This document shows, in pieces, positions 12,215 to 22,994 of a stretch of 64,000 nt of DNA (positions are counted from its first letter, which is position 1; each line of letters opens with the position of its first letter). The position numbers and the translations under genes were made by a program. Under the pieces are notes generated by a model. It was not told where the DNA came from. It was given only the letters and a program-made list of their open reading frames with translations, and made no database searches. The stretch is taken from contig CACRSC010000027.1 in the NCBI GenBank assembly GCA_902651635.1, positions 208,449-272,448 on the forward strand, in the 5' to 3' direction. The DNA comes from Mastigamoeba balamuthi (lineage: Eukaryota; Evosea; Mastigamoebida; Mastigamoebidae).

Positions 12215-13008
12215 GGCGGAGCGGCGTTGCACCAACACACGAGTATCAAATTATGAATCAGTTGATTTTGTACGAAACGGTCACTGGCCCCTCTGGCGCC
12301 TCTCCCTCTGGCCGGGGCCTCTTCTCTGGGCCTCTGCGTGCGCCCCCTGTGGCGGTCTGCTGGCCGTGGCCAGAAGAGGTCCCCCAGAGGTCCTCCGGCG
12401 TCCTGCGGCCCCCCAATGGCGCCAGCACAGCACAGCCGAGGGCACAGCGGCTGCTCTGCTCTCTCCCGCGCAGCCCAGTGCTCCCTGGGGTGTCACGTGC
12501 GCATTCTGCGGGGGGGCACGAGCGGCGCTGCGACGTCATCGACTCGGCTCAGCCGAATCGGCCGCCCCGATGGTTCCGGAACAGCTCACACTCGCACCCT
12601 ATCGTGGAACCGACGACACCCGAGGGTCCCTGTCGCTCCCGCTGGAGAGCTCTGACGGGCTGGCTGCCGCGATGAGCGGCGTGCACTCAGTCCTTGAAGG
12701 TGATGGACGCTGCCGGATGTACGCCTGCAGTCGCCCCTGCGGGCACCACGGGCGTCGCTCTGGCCCCTCTCGGTTCTTCGGCTCGTGGGGCCGTGGGCTG
12801 CGGGTCTCCCTCGTGGAGCGCACATGTGTCCCTGTGAGACCTCTGCAGCAGGCAGGGCTGGCGCCTGCAGGATCGGAGTTGCAGCCGCTGGGCCTCCGGA
12901 GTCCGGCCGGAGTGACCTCAGCAGAAAAGGGCGCCACCCACCCCGCCAGGCCCAGAAAGATAAGCTACCCCGCCTGTGGCACCTGCCACCCAGCGCAGCG
13001 CAGCAGCG
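12215..13008. other. Spacer between the two unknown paralogs
   Basis: No supported gene. Open frames here are by-products of high GC content. It presumably holds the 3' end of paralog 1 and the promoter of paralog 2. Confidence 0.4.
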
Positions 13009-13748
13009 ATGGTCAGGACAGAGTACAGGAGCGCCCAGAGCGGCAGGACGTTCACGGTGGTGGTCCTCTGCGATCAGAGCACCCGCAGCTCGGACATCCC
13101 GGACCAGAAGGCCGCCCTGCGCCAGCAGCGCGCCCCCGTCTTCGGCAGGGGCTGGCTCGACGACGAGGTAGCTGTGGGCAACGCCCTCGTGCGCCGCCTG
13201 GACGCGGGCCACGTGCTGGCGGCCCTCGACGCCGAGGCCGTCGCCCGGCACAGGCCCTGCACAGTCGAGTCCCTCTTCAAGACCCTCAAGAAGCTCCACC
13301 ACGCGCGCGACATCAGGGACCGCGACCTCAGGGCCGTCCCCTACCTCCTGGGCACAGCATACGCCATACTGCGCCAAGGTTCCGCCTTTCGTCCCTCACG
13401 ATCTTCCCAATATCTTCGCTGGTTCCGCACTTTGTGAAAATCCCAGTTCAAATTCAAAAAGCCCTCCCAGAATCAGCTAATTTGTGCACGGATATCTGCC
13501 GCGCAGAGGGGCTCGTGCGCGTCATGACGACGAGGGAGGTCAAGGCGATCAGGGCCGCCCAGCGCGCCGGGAGGACCGGGGGCGCCACCTCTGCGCCCGA
13601 GTCCTCGCTCGGGGGCGACCAGGAGGACCAGACTCCAAATATCTTCGACGAGGATATCCGGCCGGAATCTGCCCGAGCCAGCCGTGGCGTGTCTGACGGC
13701 GGCGATTACATGCCACCCGCCTGGGACAGTTCCCCCTTCTCTGACTAG
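13009..13748 (+). CDS. Unknown protein, tandem paralog 2 (two exons)
   Basis: This is a close relative of the gene at 11442. Exon 1 (13009-13378) starts MVRTEYRSAQSG and differs at about one residue in eight. The intron at 13379-13506 (128 bp, GT...AG, phase 1) sits at the same codon as in paralog 1. Exon 2 begins with the shared EGLVRVMTTREVKA and ends at the TAG at 13748, giving about 203 residues. The first domain is well conserved while the tail has diverged in length and sequence. That pattern suggests selection on the N-terminal domain and loose constraint on an acidic linker-like tail. Function unknown. Confidence 0.75.
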
Positions 13749-13929
13749 CGGGAGCCCCCCAAGCGATGCGACAGCATTTCCCACACGCAGCACACGCCAG
13801 AGACGGACAAACAAGTGGGCTTGTGCTGTGCGTGGCGGTCCCTCGGTCCCTCTGGCACGCCACATCAGTTGCTCTCGTCCCACCCCGCCGTCTGCATAAG
13901 AGAGAATATCCCCCGCCACGTCAGCGAGC

Positions 13930-14482
13930 AGCCAAACAGGGCAGCTGATATTTTTTCTGAAGGGCGTGCGCACGTCCTGCGTGTCGGTCATCTGCAGGCG
14001 GGTGAACGAGGGCGCCGTGCGCTCGGGCCTGGGCACGCTGATCTTGGGCGCGCTCTTGATCTCGGGCTCCATCCCCTCGAAGAAGTTGTCCTCGCCGCCC
14101 CTGCGCTGCTGCGCCGCCGCGGGCACCGCGGGCCCCGAAGATCCGGGAATCTGCGGCTGAGATCCCGGAATCTGCGGCTGATGCGACGTTTGCGCGGGCT
14201 GCTGCTGCTGCGGGCGCAGCGCGGCGGCGGGCTTGGGGGGCTCGGGCGCGGGCATCTTGCCCTGCGTGTGGCCGCCCAGCACCAGCGGCCGCACAGAGTC
14301 CCGCGACTCCAGGTGGCCGTACGCCGGGGCCCCTGCCTCGAGGTCGCCAGCCGGCGCCGTCCACATGCTGGCCCCGTCGGTGATGACGTGTTATTACGTG
14401 TGACGGGGGTGCGGGTGGCGGCGGCGGCGGCGCACACGCAGTTGGACATCCACGCGGGGACGTAGCTCGTGTAGTTGCCCAT
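13930..14482 (-). CDS. EBAG9-like membrane-associated protein (tentative)
   Basis: On the minus strand, a Pro/Gln-rich linker (about 14300-14100) is followed by NFFEGMEPEIKSAPKISV and then SFTRLQMTDTQDVRTPF. Human EBAG9, a Golgi protein modulating secretion, has the same order (YFKDMTPTIRKTQKIVI, then SSRLAATQDLPF). A possible first exon at 14482 starts MGNYTSYVPAWMSNCVC; its Gly2 and paired Cys would suit lipid anchoring, as in the Cys-rich EBAG9 N-terminus. That exon lies in another frame, so an intron is needed and I could not place it. The 3' end is also unclear: the frame stays open past 13930 into the 3' end of the neighbour on the other strand. A direct repeat (QPQIPGS twice) sits in the linker. 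Confidence 0.45.
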
Positions 14483-15204
14483 GGGGGTGTTGGTGCGGGG
14501 GGGATGCTGCCTTGCTGGCCTGCGGGGCGGAGGTGGGAAGGGGGGGGCGGAGATACCGACGCCGCGCCGCGAGGTGATTCTTCGCGCAACGAAAAGAAAC
14601 CAACGCGAATCTTATCCGCCAAAGTGACGCGGAGAATCTGGGTGAATTTGTGGCGTCGCCGTCGAGGGGTATGCGCGGCGAAGTGACGCAGAGAAGGCAA
14701 TGATCTGCTCCAACAAATCAGCTGGCGTAGCTCGCCCAATCCACGACGGTGGTACAGCGCACAAACCGGAACGGCACGTCACTTTCTGACGCCCGTGACG
14801 TATTCTATGACGTCGCTCAGCGACGTTGAAGGGCCGTTCGGGGTGCGTGGTTTTGGGCAGGCAGTACCAATGTGACACCGATCGCTGCCATTCAGTGCCC
14901 CAGCAGTATCAAGTGGTTTTCCCGCTCTTCCTCTCGCGCCACACGTTCATGCACGTCTGAACGGACGAGGGGGTCCGAGAGAGTCGATGTGCTTCCTGGG
15001 CCTAGTGGTGTGCGTACCGGTGTAGCGTGCCTGATTATGATTTGAATCACGTGTCGCAGGAGAAGAGCAGATTGGAGGATTGTTGCACCCCCGCGATCTT
15101 TTGTTCTTTTTTACCTGCAGATCTTCCGGCGCTGTCGCATCGCCCCGCCCCTCACGCCGCACACCGGCACACCCGCACGCGACCCCCCAGAGCCCAGGCG
15201 CGAC
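14483..15204. promoter_or_regulatory. Divergent intergenic region with CRE-like TGACGT boxes
   Basis: The region lies between the minus-strand EBAG9-like gene and the plus-strand transporter. Two TGACGT half-sites about 15 bp apart (near 14796-14816) are followed by a GACGTTG. A CACGTG box lies near 15049. These are bZIP- and bHLH-type consensus sites in other eukaryotes; their use here is a guess. Confidence 0.3.
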
Positions 15205-17325
15205 ATGGACCCCGCCAAGGAGACCCCCGAGCCCACGCGCAAGTACTACACGCCCCGCCTGGGCTCGCCCACGGCCAACACGGGCACGCCGCGCACCGAC
15301 GCCGGCGAGGCCTCGGGCGACTCCGCCGGAGGTGACGTGGAGTTGCTCACCCTCGACGACTGCGGCGGCGCCACCTCGGGCGCCGTCGCCGCCCCCGGGG
15401 CCACCAGGGCCGGCGTGGGGCTGCTGGGGGCCGCGCAGGACATCGAGAGCGGCGGCTGCGGGGCCAAGGGGGCCGTGCCGCCAGCGGGCAGCGTGCCGCG
15501 CCAGGACTTCTTCGACAAGGTCGACTTCCTGCTCGCCCTCTGCGCCTCGCTGCACAGGTACGGCGAGCAGACCCACAGGCTCGAGTACCAGATCACCTGG
15601 GCCGCCGGTGCGTGCGCCCCGGGGGGGAGGGGGGGGGTGTGGGCACGGGGTCGAGCGGAAGGGGGGTGTGGGGGCAGAGCGCCTTGGAGGGCTGAAGCGA
15701 CACCTCCCCCTTGCCCGCGATGACGTCATTTTCTATCGGGAATCGGGATTGCCCCCCGCCAGCGGGCTCCGGGCTGCCTGCCGTGCTGTGTGCCATTGGC
15801 GAGCGTTTCTTTTCTTCTTCTTCTTTTTTGGAGGTGTGGCGCGTTTTTCCTGAAGAGACCAACCGCCACATCTCGCCAACAGATGCCAAGGGGCGCGCCT
15901 GCCTGATCTGTGATTGCGATTGATTCGCTCCATTAAAAATCTCGGGCCACCTGATTGATATCTGTGGCCACCGTATGATTTTCCTTGCTGATTCCGAGCA
16001 TCTGCCCTGTGCAGACGCGCTGAGCATCGAGGCGGCCGTGGCGGTGTTCCCGACGTACATCTCGGCGATGTTCCGCGAGAAGGACAGCCACCACAGCTTC
16101 ACGTACAACCTCTCGAACGAGTCCTCGTGGGACCTCGAGAAGCTCGAGCTCGCCGACGACCTCGTCAAGCGCGTCGCCACGCGCAAGATCAACATCCGCG
16201 ACGGCATCTACCAGCTCCAGCGCATCCAGGAGAAGCACGTCCTCCCCGCCCTCCTCGTCTCCTGCCTCGGGGGGATTCTCCTATCCCCGGGCCGAGATTC
16301 CGCAAATATCGGATTCGGGAATCTGCGCGCCACGTTATCATTCCTAACGGCATCGCAAGCAGACACTTAACTGGCGCCACCACCGTTGCAGGCCGCCGCG
16401 GTACCACTGGTGGGCCAAGCTTGTGTGCATGACGGTCATGAGCGGCGTCATCTGCCCGCTGTACTTCCGGGGCGGCGTCGTGGAGTCTGCGCTGTCGCTC
16501 TGCCTGGGCCTCGTGGCCGGCCTTGTCCTGCTTGTCTCGGAGCACACGGTGGCCTTTGCCCGCCTGCACGAGCCTGTCACGTCGCTCGTCTGCGCGCTGG
16601 CGGCGACGGTCATCAGCGTCGAGGGCTGGCTGGGCCCCGTGAGCGCCGGGTGCGTGATGCTGGCGGGCGTCGTGTGGGTGCTGCCGGGCCTGCAGCTCAA
16701 CAAGTCCATCTCGGACCTCGCGACGCACATGATGGTCTCGGGCACGTCGCGCCTGCTCTACGCCATGCTCATCATCTTCGAGCTGGCCTTTGGCCTCTCG
16801 CTGGGCTCGCGCATCACGGACCTCCTGCACCCGGCCGCCCCCGACGCCGCCGAGAGCCTCTCGGGGCTGTCGGACGAGAGCTCCCGGGTGCCCTCGCTGC
16901 CCATCAGCGTCTGGTTCGACCTGCTCTGGACGCCCGTCGCGGCCTGCAGCTTCGCCGTCATGCTGGGCGCGGCCCCGCGGCAGCTGCCCGCCATCATCGT
17001 CTCGGGGGCCTTTGCCTCGCTGGTGGCGCTGCTGCGGTCGTTCCTGGGCGCAGAGCTCGCGACGATGATGGCCCAGGCGGCCATCGTGCTGACGGGCAAC
17101 GTCTACGCGCGCGTCTTCGACAAGCCCGCGTTCATCCCGACGTGCGTGGGGTCGCTGATGCTCGTGCCGTCGGCCCTGGGCGCGCGGGGCGTCGCCACGG
17201 CCATCGTCTCGCACAACACCGTCTCGTCGATGCAGTTCACGTTCGCCATGCTCATCACGTCGGTCAGCATGGTCGTGGGCGGCTTCCTCGCCAACATGGT
17301 CCTCTTCCCCAAGAAGGCCTTCTGA
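15205..17325 (+). CDS. ThrE/Prm10-family membrane transporter
   Basis: Three exons. Exon 1 (15205-15607) has a disordered N-terminus, then FFDKVDFLLALCASLHRYGE with THRLE, the entry motif of the ThrE (threonine/serine exporter) and yeast Prm10 family. Exon 2 (16015-16234) carries the soluble domain (FPTYISAMF, HHSFTYNL, DLEKLELADDLVKRV). Exon 3 (16392-17325) holds the membrane part with about nine or ten hydrophobic segments, the family motif PGLQLNKSISDL with SGTSRLLYA, and the C-terminal half of the second repeat. Intron 1 is GT-AG (407 bp). Intron 2 fits the family alignment only if it begins with GC at 16235 (joining LQRIQEK to PPRYHWW). No signal peptide. The likely role is amino-acid or other small-solute export; the substrate cannot be read from sequence. 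Confidence 0.85.
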
Positions 17326-17762
17326 ACTGGACTCTCGACACCGCCACCACAGCCACCACAGCCACCACAACCACCAACGCCCTAACACCGTATCACCGTA
17401 TTTCTACCGGCGGGGGGGGGGGCGCTTCTTGGTCGCTTTGCCTTCAGCGGGGTGCCGGCCCCGGCGCTCTCTGCGATGGCCCTGTCCTTGCCAGCCCACT
17501 TGCAAGTCCCCGGAGGCAGAGCCAAGCAGTGCTCCTTCCTGCCCACAAAGAGCATCGCACGTGCCCTCGGGTTCTGTCAGATGCTCGCCGAGGTTCACCC
17601 GACCCATGTATCGGGAAATCAACTGATAAGTGTGTGCAGGAAGAAGATACGTCGATATTGAGAGATCCTGCGGGTTCTATTTTGTCCGGCCTGGAGCCAC
17701 GGGGCTTGCTGTGGACTGGTAACACACACACTCTCTCTGTCTGCGCCGCCGGCTGCTGGCGC
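17326..17762. other. Convergent 3' spacer between transporter and Dim1
   Basis: It contains a short CCACCACAG-type tandem repeat just after the transporter stop (about 17340-17375) and a G run near 17411-17421. No gene is supported. Confidence 0.4.
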
Positions 17763-18258
17763 CTAGTACTTGTACTTTGTGCTGTAGTCCTTGGGGGAGT
17801 TGACCAGCCCGTGGCCCTTGCGCGCGCCCCTGTAGATGGTCTCGATGATGTCGATCATCTCCTGCTTGTTGTTCAGCGCCCAGTTGACTACCACACGTCG
17901 CGTCAGCGGGAGTGTGCGCGAGAGCAAAAAATCAATTGACGCGGGGGCACGCACTCTTGTTGTTGTTGCCGGTGCCGAGGTCGATCATCATGTGCTTGTT
18001 GCGGTAGAAGAACATGACGGTGACGGGGTCGTAGAGCTCGTACATCTTGTTGAAGTCGGGGACCTCTGTGATGTCGACGACGTAGATGACGGCCATGTTC
18101 TTGACCTTCTCTGCGATGCCGAAGAGCACCTCGTCCATCTTCATGCACTCGGGGTCCCAGTCGTGCCCGAACCGCACCACCACGATCCGCCGCTCCTCCG
18201 CCAGGATCGCCTGGTCCACCTGCCACCCGTTGTGCAGGTGCGGCAGCATGTACGACAT
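17763..18258 (-). CDS. DIM1: U5 snRNP 15-kDa protein Dim1 (TXNL4A/Dib1)
   Basis: Exon 1 (18258-17955) encodes MSYMLPHLHNGWQVDQAI, the thioredoxin-fold core (RIVVVRFGHDWDPECMKMD) and the highly conserved PVTVMFFYRNKHMMIDLGTG. A 67-bp GT-AG intron (17954-17888) splits the Ile codon of KINW. Exon 2 (17887-17763) ends STKYKY and a TAG. The spliced product is 142 residues, the same as the human protein. Dim1 is an essential part of the U4/U6.U5 tri-snRNP and acts in the nucleus before catalytic activation of the spliceosome. It is divergently paired with BiP across a 221-bp gap. I see nothing odd in the protein. Confidence 0.97.
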
Positions 18259-18479
18259 TCTCGCTCTCCTCTCTGCTGCGCCGCTGCTGCTGCTGCTGCG
18301 CGCGCACTCTGCAACTTTTCGGCGAGATTCCAGTATCTCGCCACCCCCGAGATATATCTCGGAGATTCGCGGGGGGAGAATCTGACGTGAAAGCGGTGTA
18401 CGTGGAGGGGCGGGGGAACAAACACCACCGCGGGGGGGCAATCGCGTGTCAGATCAACAGATCACCCTCAGCGTGAGAC
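18259..18479. promoter_or_regulatory. 221-bp bidirectional promoter of Dim1 and BiP
   Basis: The gap between the two start codons holds a hairpin-type inverted repeat at 18321-18342 (GGCGAGAT and ATCTCGCC arms) and a perfect 16-bp palindrome at 18347-18362 (CCGAGATATATCTCGG). Nearer BiP, TGACGTGA at 18383-18390 matches the unfolded-protein-response element core (TGACGTG plus purine). A CTG-repeat tract lies next to the Dim1 start. Function is inferred from position only. Confidence 0.5.
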
Positions 18480-20562
18480 ATGAGGACAGCACACTACGCG
18501 CTCGCGGCACTCCTGGTCCTGGCGGCCACCAGCGCCTCGGCGGAGGAGCCGGCAGCGGCGGGGGAGGAGCCCGTCAAGGGCCCGGCGGTGGGCATCGACC
18601 TGGGGACGACGTTCAGCGTGGTGGGGTACCTGAAGAAGGGCAAGGGCGTCGAGATCATCGCCAACGACCAGGGCAACCGCATCACGCCGTCGGTCGTGGC
18701 CTTCACCGAGAGCGAGATCCTCGTGGGCGAGGCCGCCGTCAACCAGCTGGTCCAGAACCCCGAGAACACGGTCTTTGAGATCAAGCGCCTCATCGGGCGC
18801 GCGTGGGAGGACAAGGAGGTCCAGCGCGACATCAAGCTCTTCCCCTACAAGATCGTCAACCACGAGGGCAAGCCCTTTGTCGAGGTGTCGTACAAGGGCC
18901 AGCGCAAGCAGTACAGCCCCGAGGAGATCAGCGCCATGATCCTCGAGAAGATGAAGAAGACGGCAGAGGCGTTCCTCAGCCAGGACGTGCGGCACGCGGT
19001 CATCACGTGCCCCGCCTACTTCACCGACTCGCAGCGCCTGGCCACCAAGGACGCCGGGCGCATCGCGGGGTTCAACGTGCTGCGCGTCATCAACGAGCCC
19101 ACGGCCGCGGCCATCGCGTTTGGCTGGGACAAGACGGCGCCGTCCAAGGCCGAGCAGAACATCCTCGTCTGCGACCTGGGCGGCGGCACGTACGACGTCT
19201 CGCTGCTGACGATCGACGGCGACGTCTACGAGGTGCAGGCGACGGGCGGCGACACGCACCTGGGCGGCGCCGACTTTGACCAGCGCATCACCGAGCACAT
19301 GCTGGGCGTCTTCAGGCGCAAGACGGGCAAGGACGCGTCGCGCGACAAGCGGGCGGTCCAGCGCCTGCGCCGCGAGGCCGAGCGCGTCAAGCGGGCGCTG
19401 TCGACGCAGACGCAGGACAAGATCGAGATCGAGAACTTCTACGAGGGCCTCGACTTCAGCGCGCCCCTGACGCGCGCGCGGTTCGAGGAGCTCTGCATGG
19501 ACTACTTCAAGAAGACCATCGACCCCGTGCGCCAGGTGCTCGAGGACGCCAAGATGGCCAAGGAGCGCGTCAACGAGGTCGTGCTGGTCGGCGGCAGCAC
19601 GCGGATCCCGCGCGTGCAGCAGCTGCTCAAGGACTTTTTCAACGGGCGCGAGCTCAACAAGGGCATCAACCCCGACGAGGCCGTGGCCTACGGCGCCGCC
19701 GTCCAGGCGGGCATGCTGACGGGCCAGAACGACGAGAGCGCGCCGGGCATCGTCGTCATCGACGTGGTGCCGCTGACGCTGGGCATCGAGACGGTGGGCG
19801 GCGTCATGACGACGCTGATCCCGCGCGGGACGACGATGCCGGCCAAGCGCAGCCAGGTCTTCTCGACCTACACGGACAACCAGGACCGCGTCTCGATCCA
19901 GGTCTTTGAGGGCGAGCGCGCCATGACCAAGGACAACCACCCGCTGGGCAAGTTCGACCTGAGCAACATCCCGCCGGCGCCGCGCGGGCAGCCGCAGATC
20001 GAGGTCACGTTTGAGGTGGACGTCAACGGCATCCTGACGGTCAGCGCCGCCGACAAGAAGACGGGCAACAGCGAGTCGGTCACCATCACCTCGGAGCGCG
20101 GCAGGCTCTCGGAGGACCAGATCAAGGCCATGGTCGAGGAGGCCGAGCAGCGCAAGGAGGAGGACAAGGCCCTCCGCGACAAGGTCGACGCCCGCAACAG
20201 CCTCGAGAACTACGCCTACCAGGTAAGATATCGAGATATTAGAGATTTTCCCCTATCTTCTTGCAGATTCTGATAGCTCTCTTCAGGTGCGCAACGCGCT
20301 CAAGGACGAGAACGGGGCCGGGGCCAAGCTGAGCGAGGAGGACAAGAAGACGTGCGAGGAGGCGGTGAAGGCGGCCATCGACTGGCTGGACGACCACCAG
20401 CAGCCCGTCCCCGAGAAGGAGGCGTCGGACGAGCAGTACAAGACGCTCGAGAAGGCCGTCCAGCCCATCTTTGCCAAGGTCTACGGCGCCAACCAGCAGC
20501 AGGCCCCCGGCTTTGGCGCGGGGCCCAACGCTGAGGAGATGCCCTCTCACGACGAGCTCTAA
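18480..20562 (+). CDS. BiP: ER-lumenal Hsp70 chaperone BiP (GRP78/Kar2)
   Basis: Exon 1 (18480-20222) and exon 2 (20287-20562) are split by a 64-bp phase-0 intron and give 672 residues. A signal peptide ([16 protein letters not shown]) leads into the ATPase domain with its phosphate loops ([23 protein letters not shown]), the INEPTAAA motif and [11 protein letters not shown]. The interdomain linker and substrate-binding domain follow ([11 protein letters not shown]), then the helical lid. The protein ends in HDEL, the ER retrieval signal. BiP folds and retains secretory proteins in the ER and controls the stress sensors. Codons are strongly G/C-ending, as in a highly expressed gene. The TGACGTGA box about 95 bp upstream suggests stress induction. 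Confidence 0.98.
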
Positions 20563-20841
20563 GAGGCCCTCTTCTCGCACGGAATCAGACTTGTTCTAAA
20601 ATTTAAAATTTCCCGCTTTTGGTAGTTTTCCAAGCACTTGCTCTCTGCTCTGCCCCCCAGCCCGCGACGCGACATGCCGGCTGGCGTCCCGATTTCCCCC
20701 TGGCTGGCATTTCCATGGCCTCTTGACGTCACGGCGCCCAAGCGCTGACGTGTGCGGGCACTGAATCTCCGCTGCATTCTCCTCTTTTCTTAATAGTTCT
20801 GTTGGTCGCCAGGGCTGTCTGGTCGCATCCGCTGGACAGCA
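20563..20841. other. Spacer BiP to homeobox gene, with a full CRE palindrome
   Basis: TGACGTCA at 20724-20731 is a complete cAMP-response-element palindrome, and another TGACGT lies at about 20745. Both lie roughly 100 bp upstream of the homeobox start. No gene is seen. Confidence 0.35.
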
Positions 20842-21984
20842 ATGCAGCGAAGCGACAGCGACGGCAACGACGGCAACCTCGACGACGTGCAGGTGCCCGC
20901 GCTGGACGACCTGGCCCCCCGGAGCGACGCGGGCGACGTGGGGGACGACGGCGAGGACGGCGCCCTGGAGGAGGCAGCGGCAGCAGCGGCAGCAGCAGCA
21001 GCAGCAGCAGCGGCAGAGGGGCCGCAGGAGGGCAGCCCCCGGGGCTCCGCGGCCGACACCGACTGGCGCGACACGTGGGCGCTCGATGGCTGGGCCCAGC
21101 AGCACGGCCCCGAGGCCCGCGCGCTGCTCGAGGTGCCCCGGCCCACGCCACCCACGCGCAGCTGATGCGACGTTCTCCGGGGGGAGGGGGGGGAGACGTG
21201 TCGCGTCTGACTCCACGTCACATCGCGACAACGCCACGCCCACGCCAGCAGGTGCGCCCGCCGTACGAGAGCGAGCACCAGGCGCTCGACATGCGGTACC
21301 ACGAGATGGCGGGCGCCGTCGTGGCCGCGTGCGCGCAGGAGGGCCGCACGCAGGACGAGACGAGGTGGCGCAGCGCAGATATTCTCCCCTCCTGGCGCAG
21401 ATATGACGATTCCCGGATCTTCAGGGCGGAGATCGAGATCGTCAAATCCAAGTTCGAGATACTGCGCGCGGCGCTGTACAGCCGCGCGTGCGAGGAGATC
21501 GAGCAGCGGGCCCGCCTGGCGCCCCTCGCGGCGCCGCCCCCGCCGCCGCGGGTGGCGTCGGAGAGCGGCCTGTGCCGCACCGTGCGGGACATCTGCGTGG
21601 CCGCCGTCGTGGGTAAGCGCCCGCGCACAGAAGGGCCCATCGAGGGCCAGCTGGACGTCCTCGAGCGCTGGTTCCTGCTGCACCTCGACGGTACCCAGGC
21701 CCCTCAGGGCGGGGTGGCATTTTTGGCGCCGGGATCCCAAATCAATTGATATTCGGAACTTTCTGCGGCGCGCCCCTGGTAGACCCGTATCCGTCGGACG
21801 AGGCCAAGCGGTGGCTGGCCCAACAGAGCGACAAGACGGTGAAACAGGTTGGCAGGGGCTGGAGCAGGTGTGTGCTCTGACCGCCGGGGCGCAGGTGACG
21901 ACGTGGTTCAGCAACAAGCGCGTCCGGTTCAAGCGGGCGTTCATCAGGGCCTCTGCCCGCCTGGTCCACGCGCAGCGCAAGTAA
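20842..21984 (+). CDS. PBC-like TALE homeodomain transcription factor
   Basis: Five exons (20842-21132, 21252-21364, 21425-21690, 21783-21847, 21895-21984) give about 274 residues; all introns are GT-AG. The N-terminus is acidic with a poly-Ala run of about 14. The middle helices (SEHQALDMRYHEMAGAVVAA, then EIEIVKSKFEILRAAL) are where PBC proteins carry their PBC domain. The C-terminal homeodomain runs KRPRTEGPIEGQLDVLERWF, then the TALE three-residue insertion PYP (DPYPSDEAKRWL), then helix 3 WFSNKRVRFKR. Human PBX has NPYPSEEAKEEL and WFGNKRIRYKK. The DNA-contacting Asn51 and Arg55 are kept; residue 50 is Ser rather than Gly. The factor is nuclear and probably dimerises with another TALE protein. 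Its targets are unknown. Confidence 0.88.
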
Positions 21985-22994
21985 TGGGCCCAACGCTGCT
22001 GCTCCGAGAGGCAGTGAACGCACCCCAGGACAAGTGCCAGGCCATGCTGGGCATTCTCCAATCACACAGATCTGGTCCCTGGGCTGAGTGCCAAGCGCGG
22101 GGGCCTGAGCAGCCACATCTGCGCCTGATCTGTGTTGTGCACGCTCTGTGGCTCGGCGTGCGTGCCAGCGTAGCAGGCGTGCGCCGAGAGGTCTCTGGTG
22201 AGCACTAACACAGTGCTGGGCGGCTCCCTTGTGTATTTCAGTCGCCACGGTGGCTGCTCAGAGGCAGGCATTGAGAAGGGAGAACAGAGCAAGCGCTGTG
22301 AGGATGGTGTGCCGTAGTGCCCACAAACGAGAACGAATGGTGAAGCACTCAGCCATGTGCCTGCAGGCACCGCACAAGATCATGACAGAAGGACGTCTCT
22401 GGCTACCACGCGTTCTCAAGGCACGTTATTCCGTCTTGCACGCACAGCGCGTCATGTGGCCATGTGCAGCGCAGGCACTCTGGCAGCTTGGAAAGGCGTG
22501 GCACGGTAGCCACATGAGGGCAACTGCCAGCACTTGGGCGACCTTCGCTAAGCCTCCTGTTTCGCCGCGAGCGACACGAATAGATAAGGGCATTGCTAGT
22601 GGTACCAATCGCGCATGTGGAGGCTCAATCACGGGCCACAGGAGGGAAAGGCACTACTTACATCTTGACAGGAGCGCTGTTGTAACACCCGGAGCATCAC
22701 GATTGCAACCATAACCCTTTACTGCCAGAGAAAAAAAACGTCTGCAGACCCGAAGAATTCCTCCAGCCGAGAATCTCAACCAAGTCCATCACGGGCTGTC
22801 AGCGATACTGTGATAGAGTCTCTGCTAAGTCATAATATAGTCAATGGTTGTGGTGGACGTCTGGCCCACAGCCGAATTTCAACAATTTCAAAACTGAGTT
22901 TCAAAACCTGAGAGAATCTGTGGCACACCAACCGCTTTATCACACCCTGCTCCACAATAGCAGCATCGCAGCAGCAACGACAGCAACGGCATCA
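21985..22994. other. Intergenic region with a receptor-gene relic
   Basis: Apart from the relic at 22080-22240 described separately, I see no coding feature, terminator or promoter motif in this kilobase. Confidence 0.4.
22080..22240 (+). pseudogene. Relic of the receptor family (last PSI module and start of membrane segment)
   Basis: The plus strand spells LSSHICA, LCGSACVPA, QACAERSL and STNTVLGGS, matching the end of the ectodomain in receptor copies A and B (LSSHICANF, LCGSACVPAS, QACAERSLASTNTVLAAS). It holds in-frame stops and has neither the upstream modules nor a kinase. It is a degraded fragment of about 160 bp, left just downstream of the homeobox gene and about 750 bp upstream of an apparently complete relative. 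Confidence 0.7.

Noticed and set aside
16386-17939. 517-codon plus-strand frame overlapping the transporter
   Set aside because: The transporter's own frame encodes the conserved membrane helices; this one is a low-complexity Arg/Gly/Ala shadow that runs on into the Dim1 antisense.
18468-19940. 490-codon minus-strand frame over the BiP gene
   Set aside because: Antisense of a G/C-ending coding sequence naturally lacks stops; the BiP match on the other strand is decisive.
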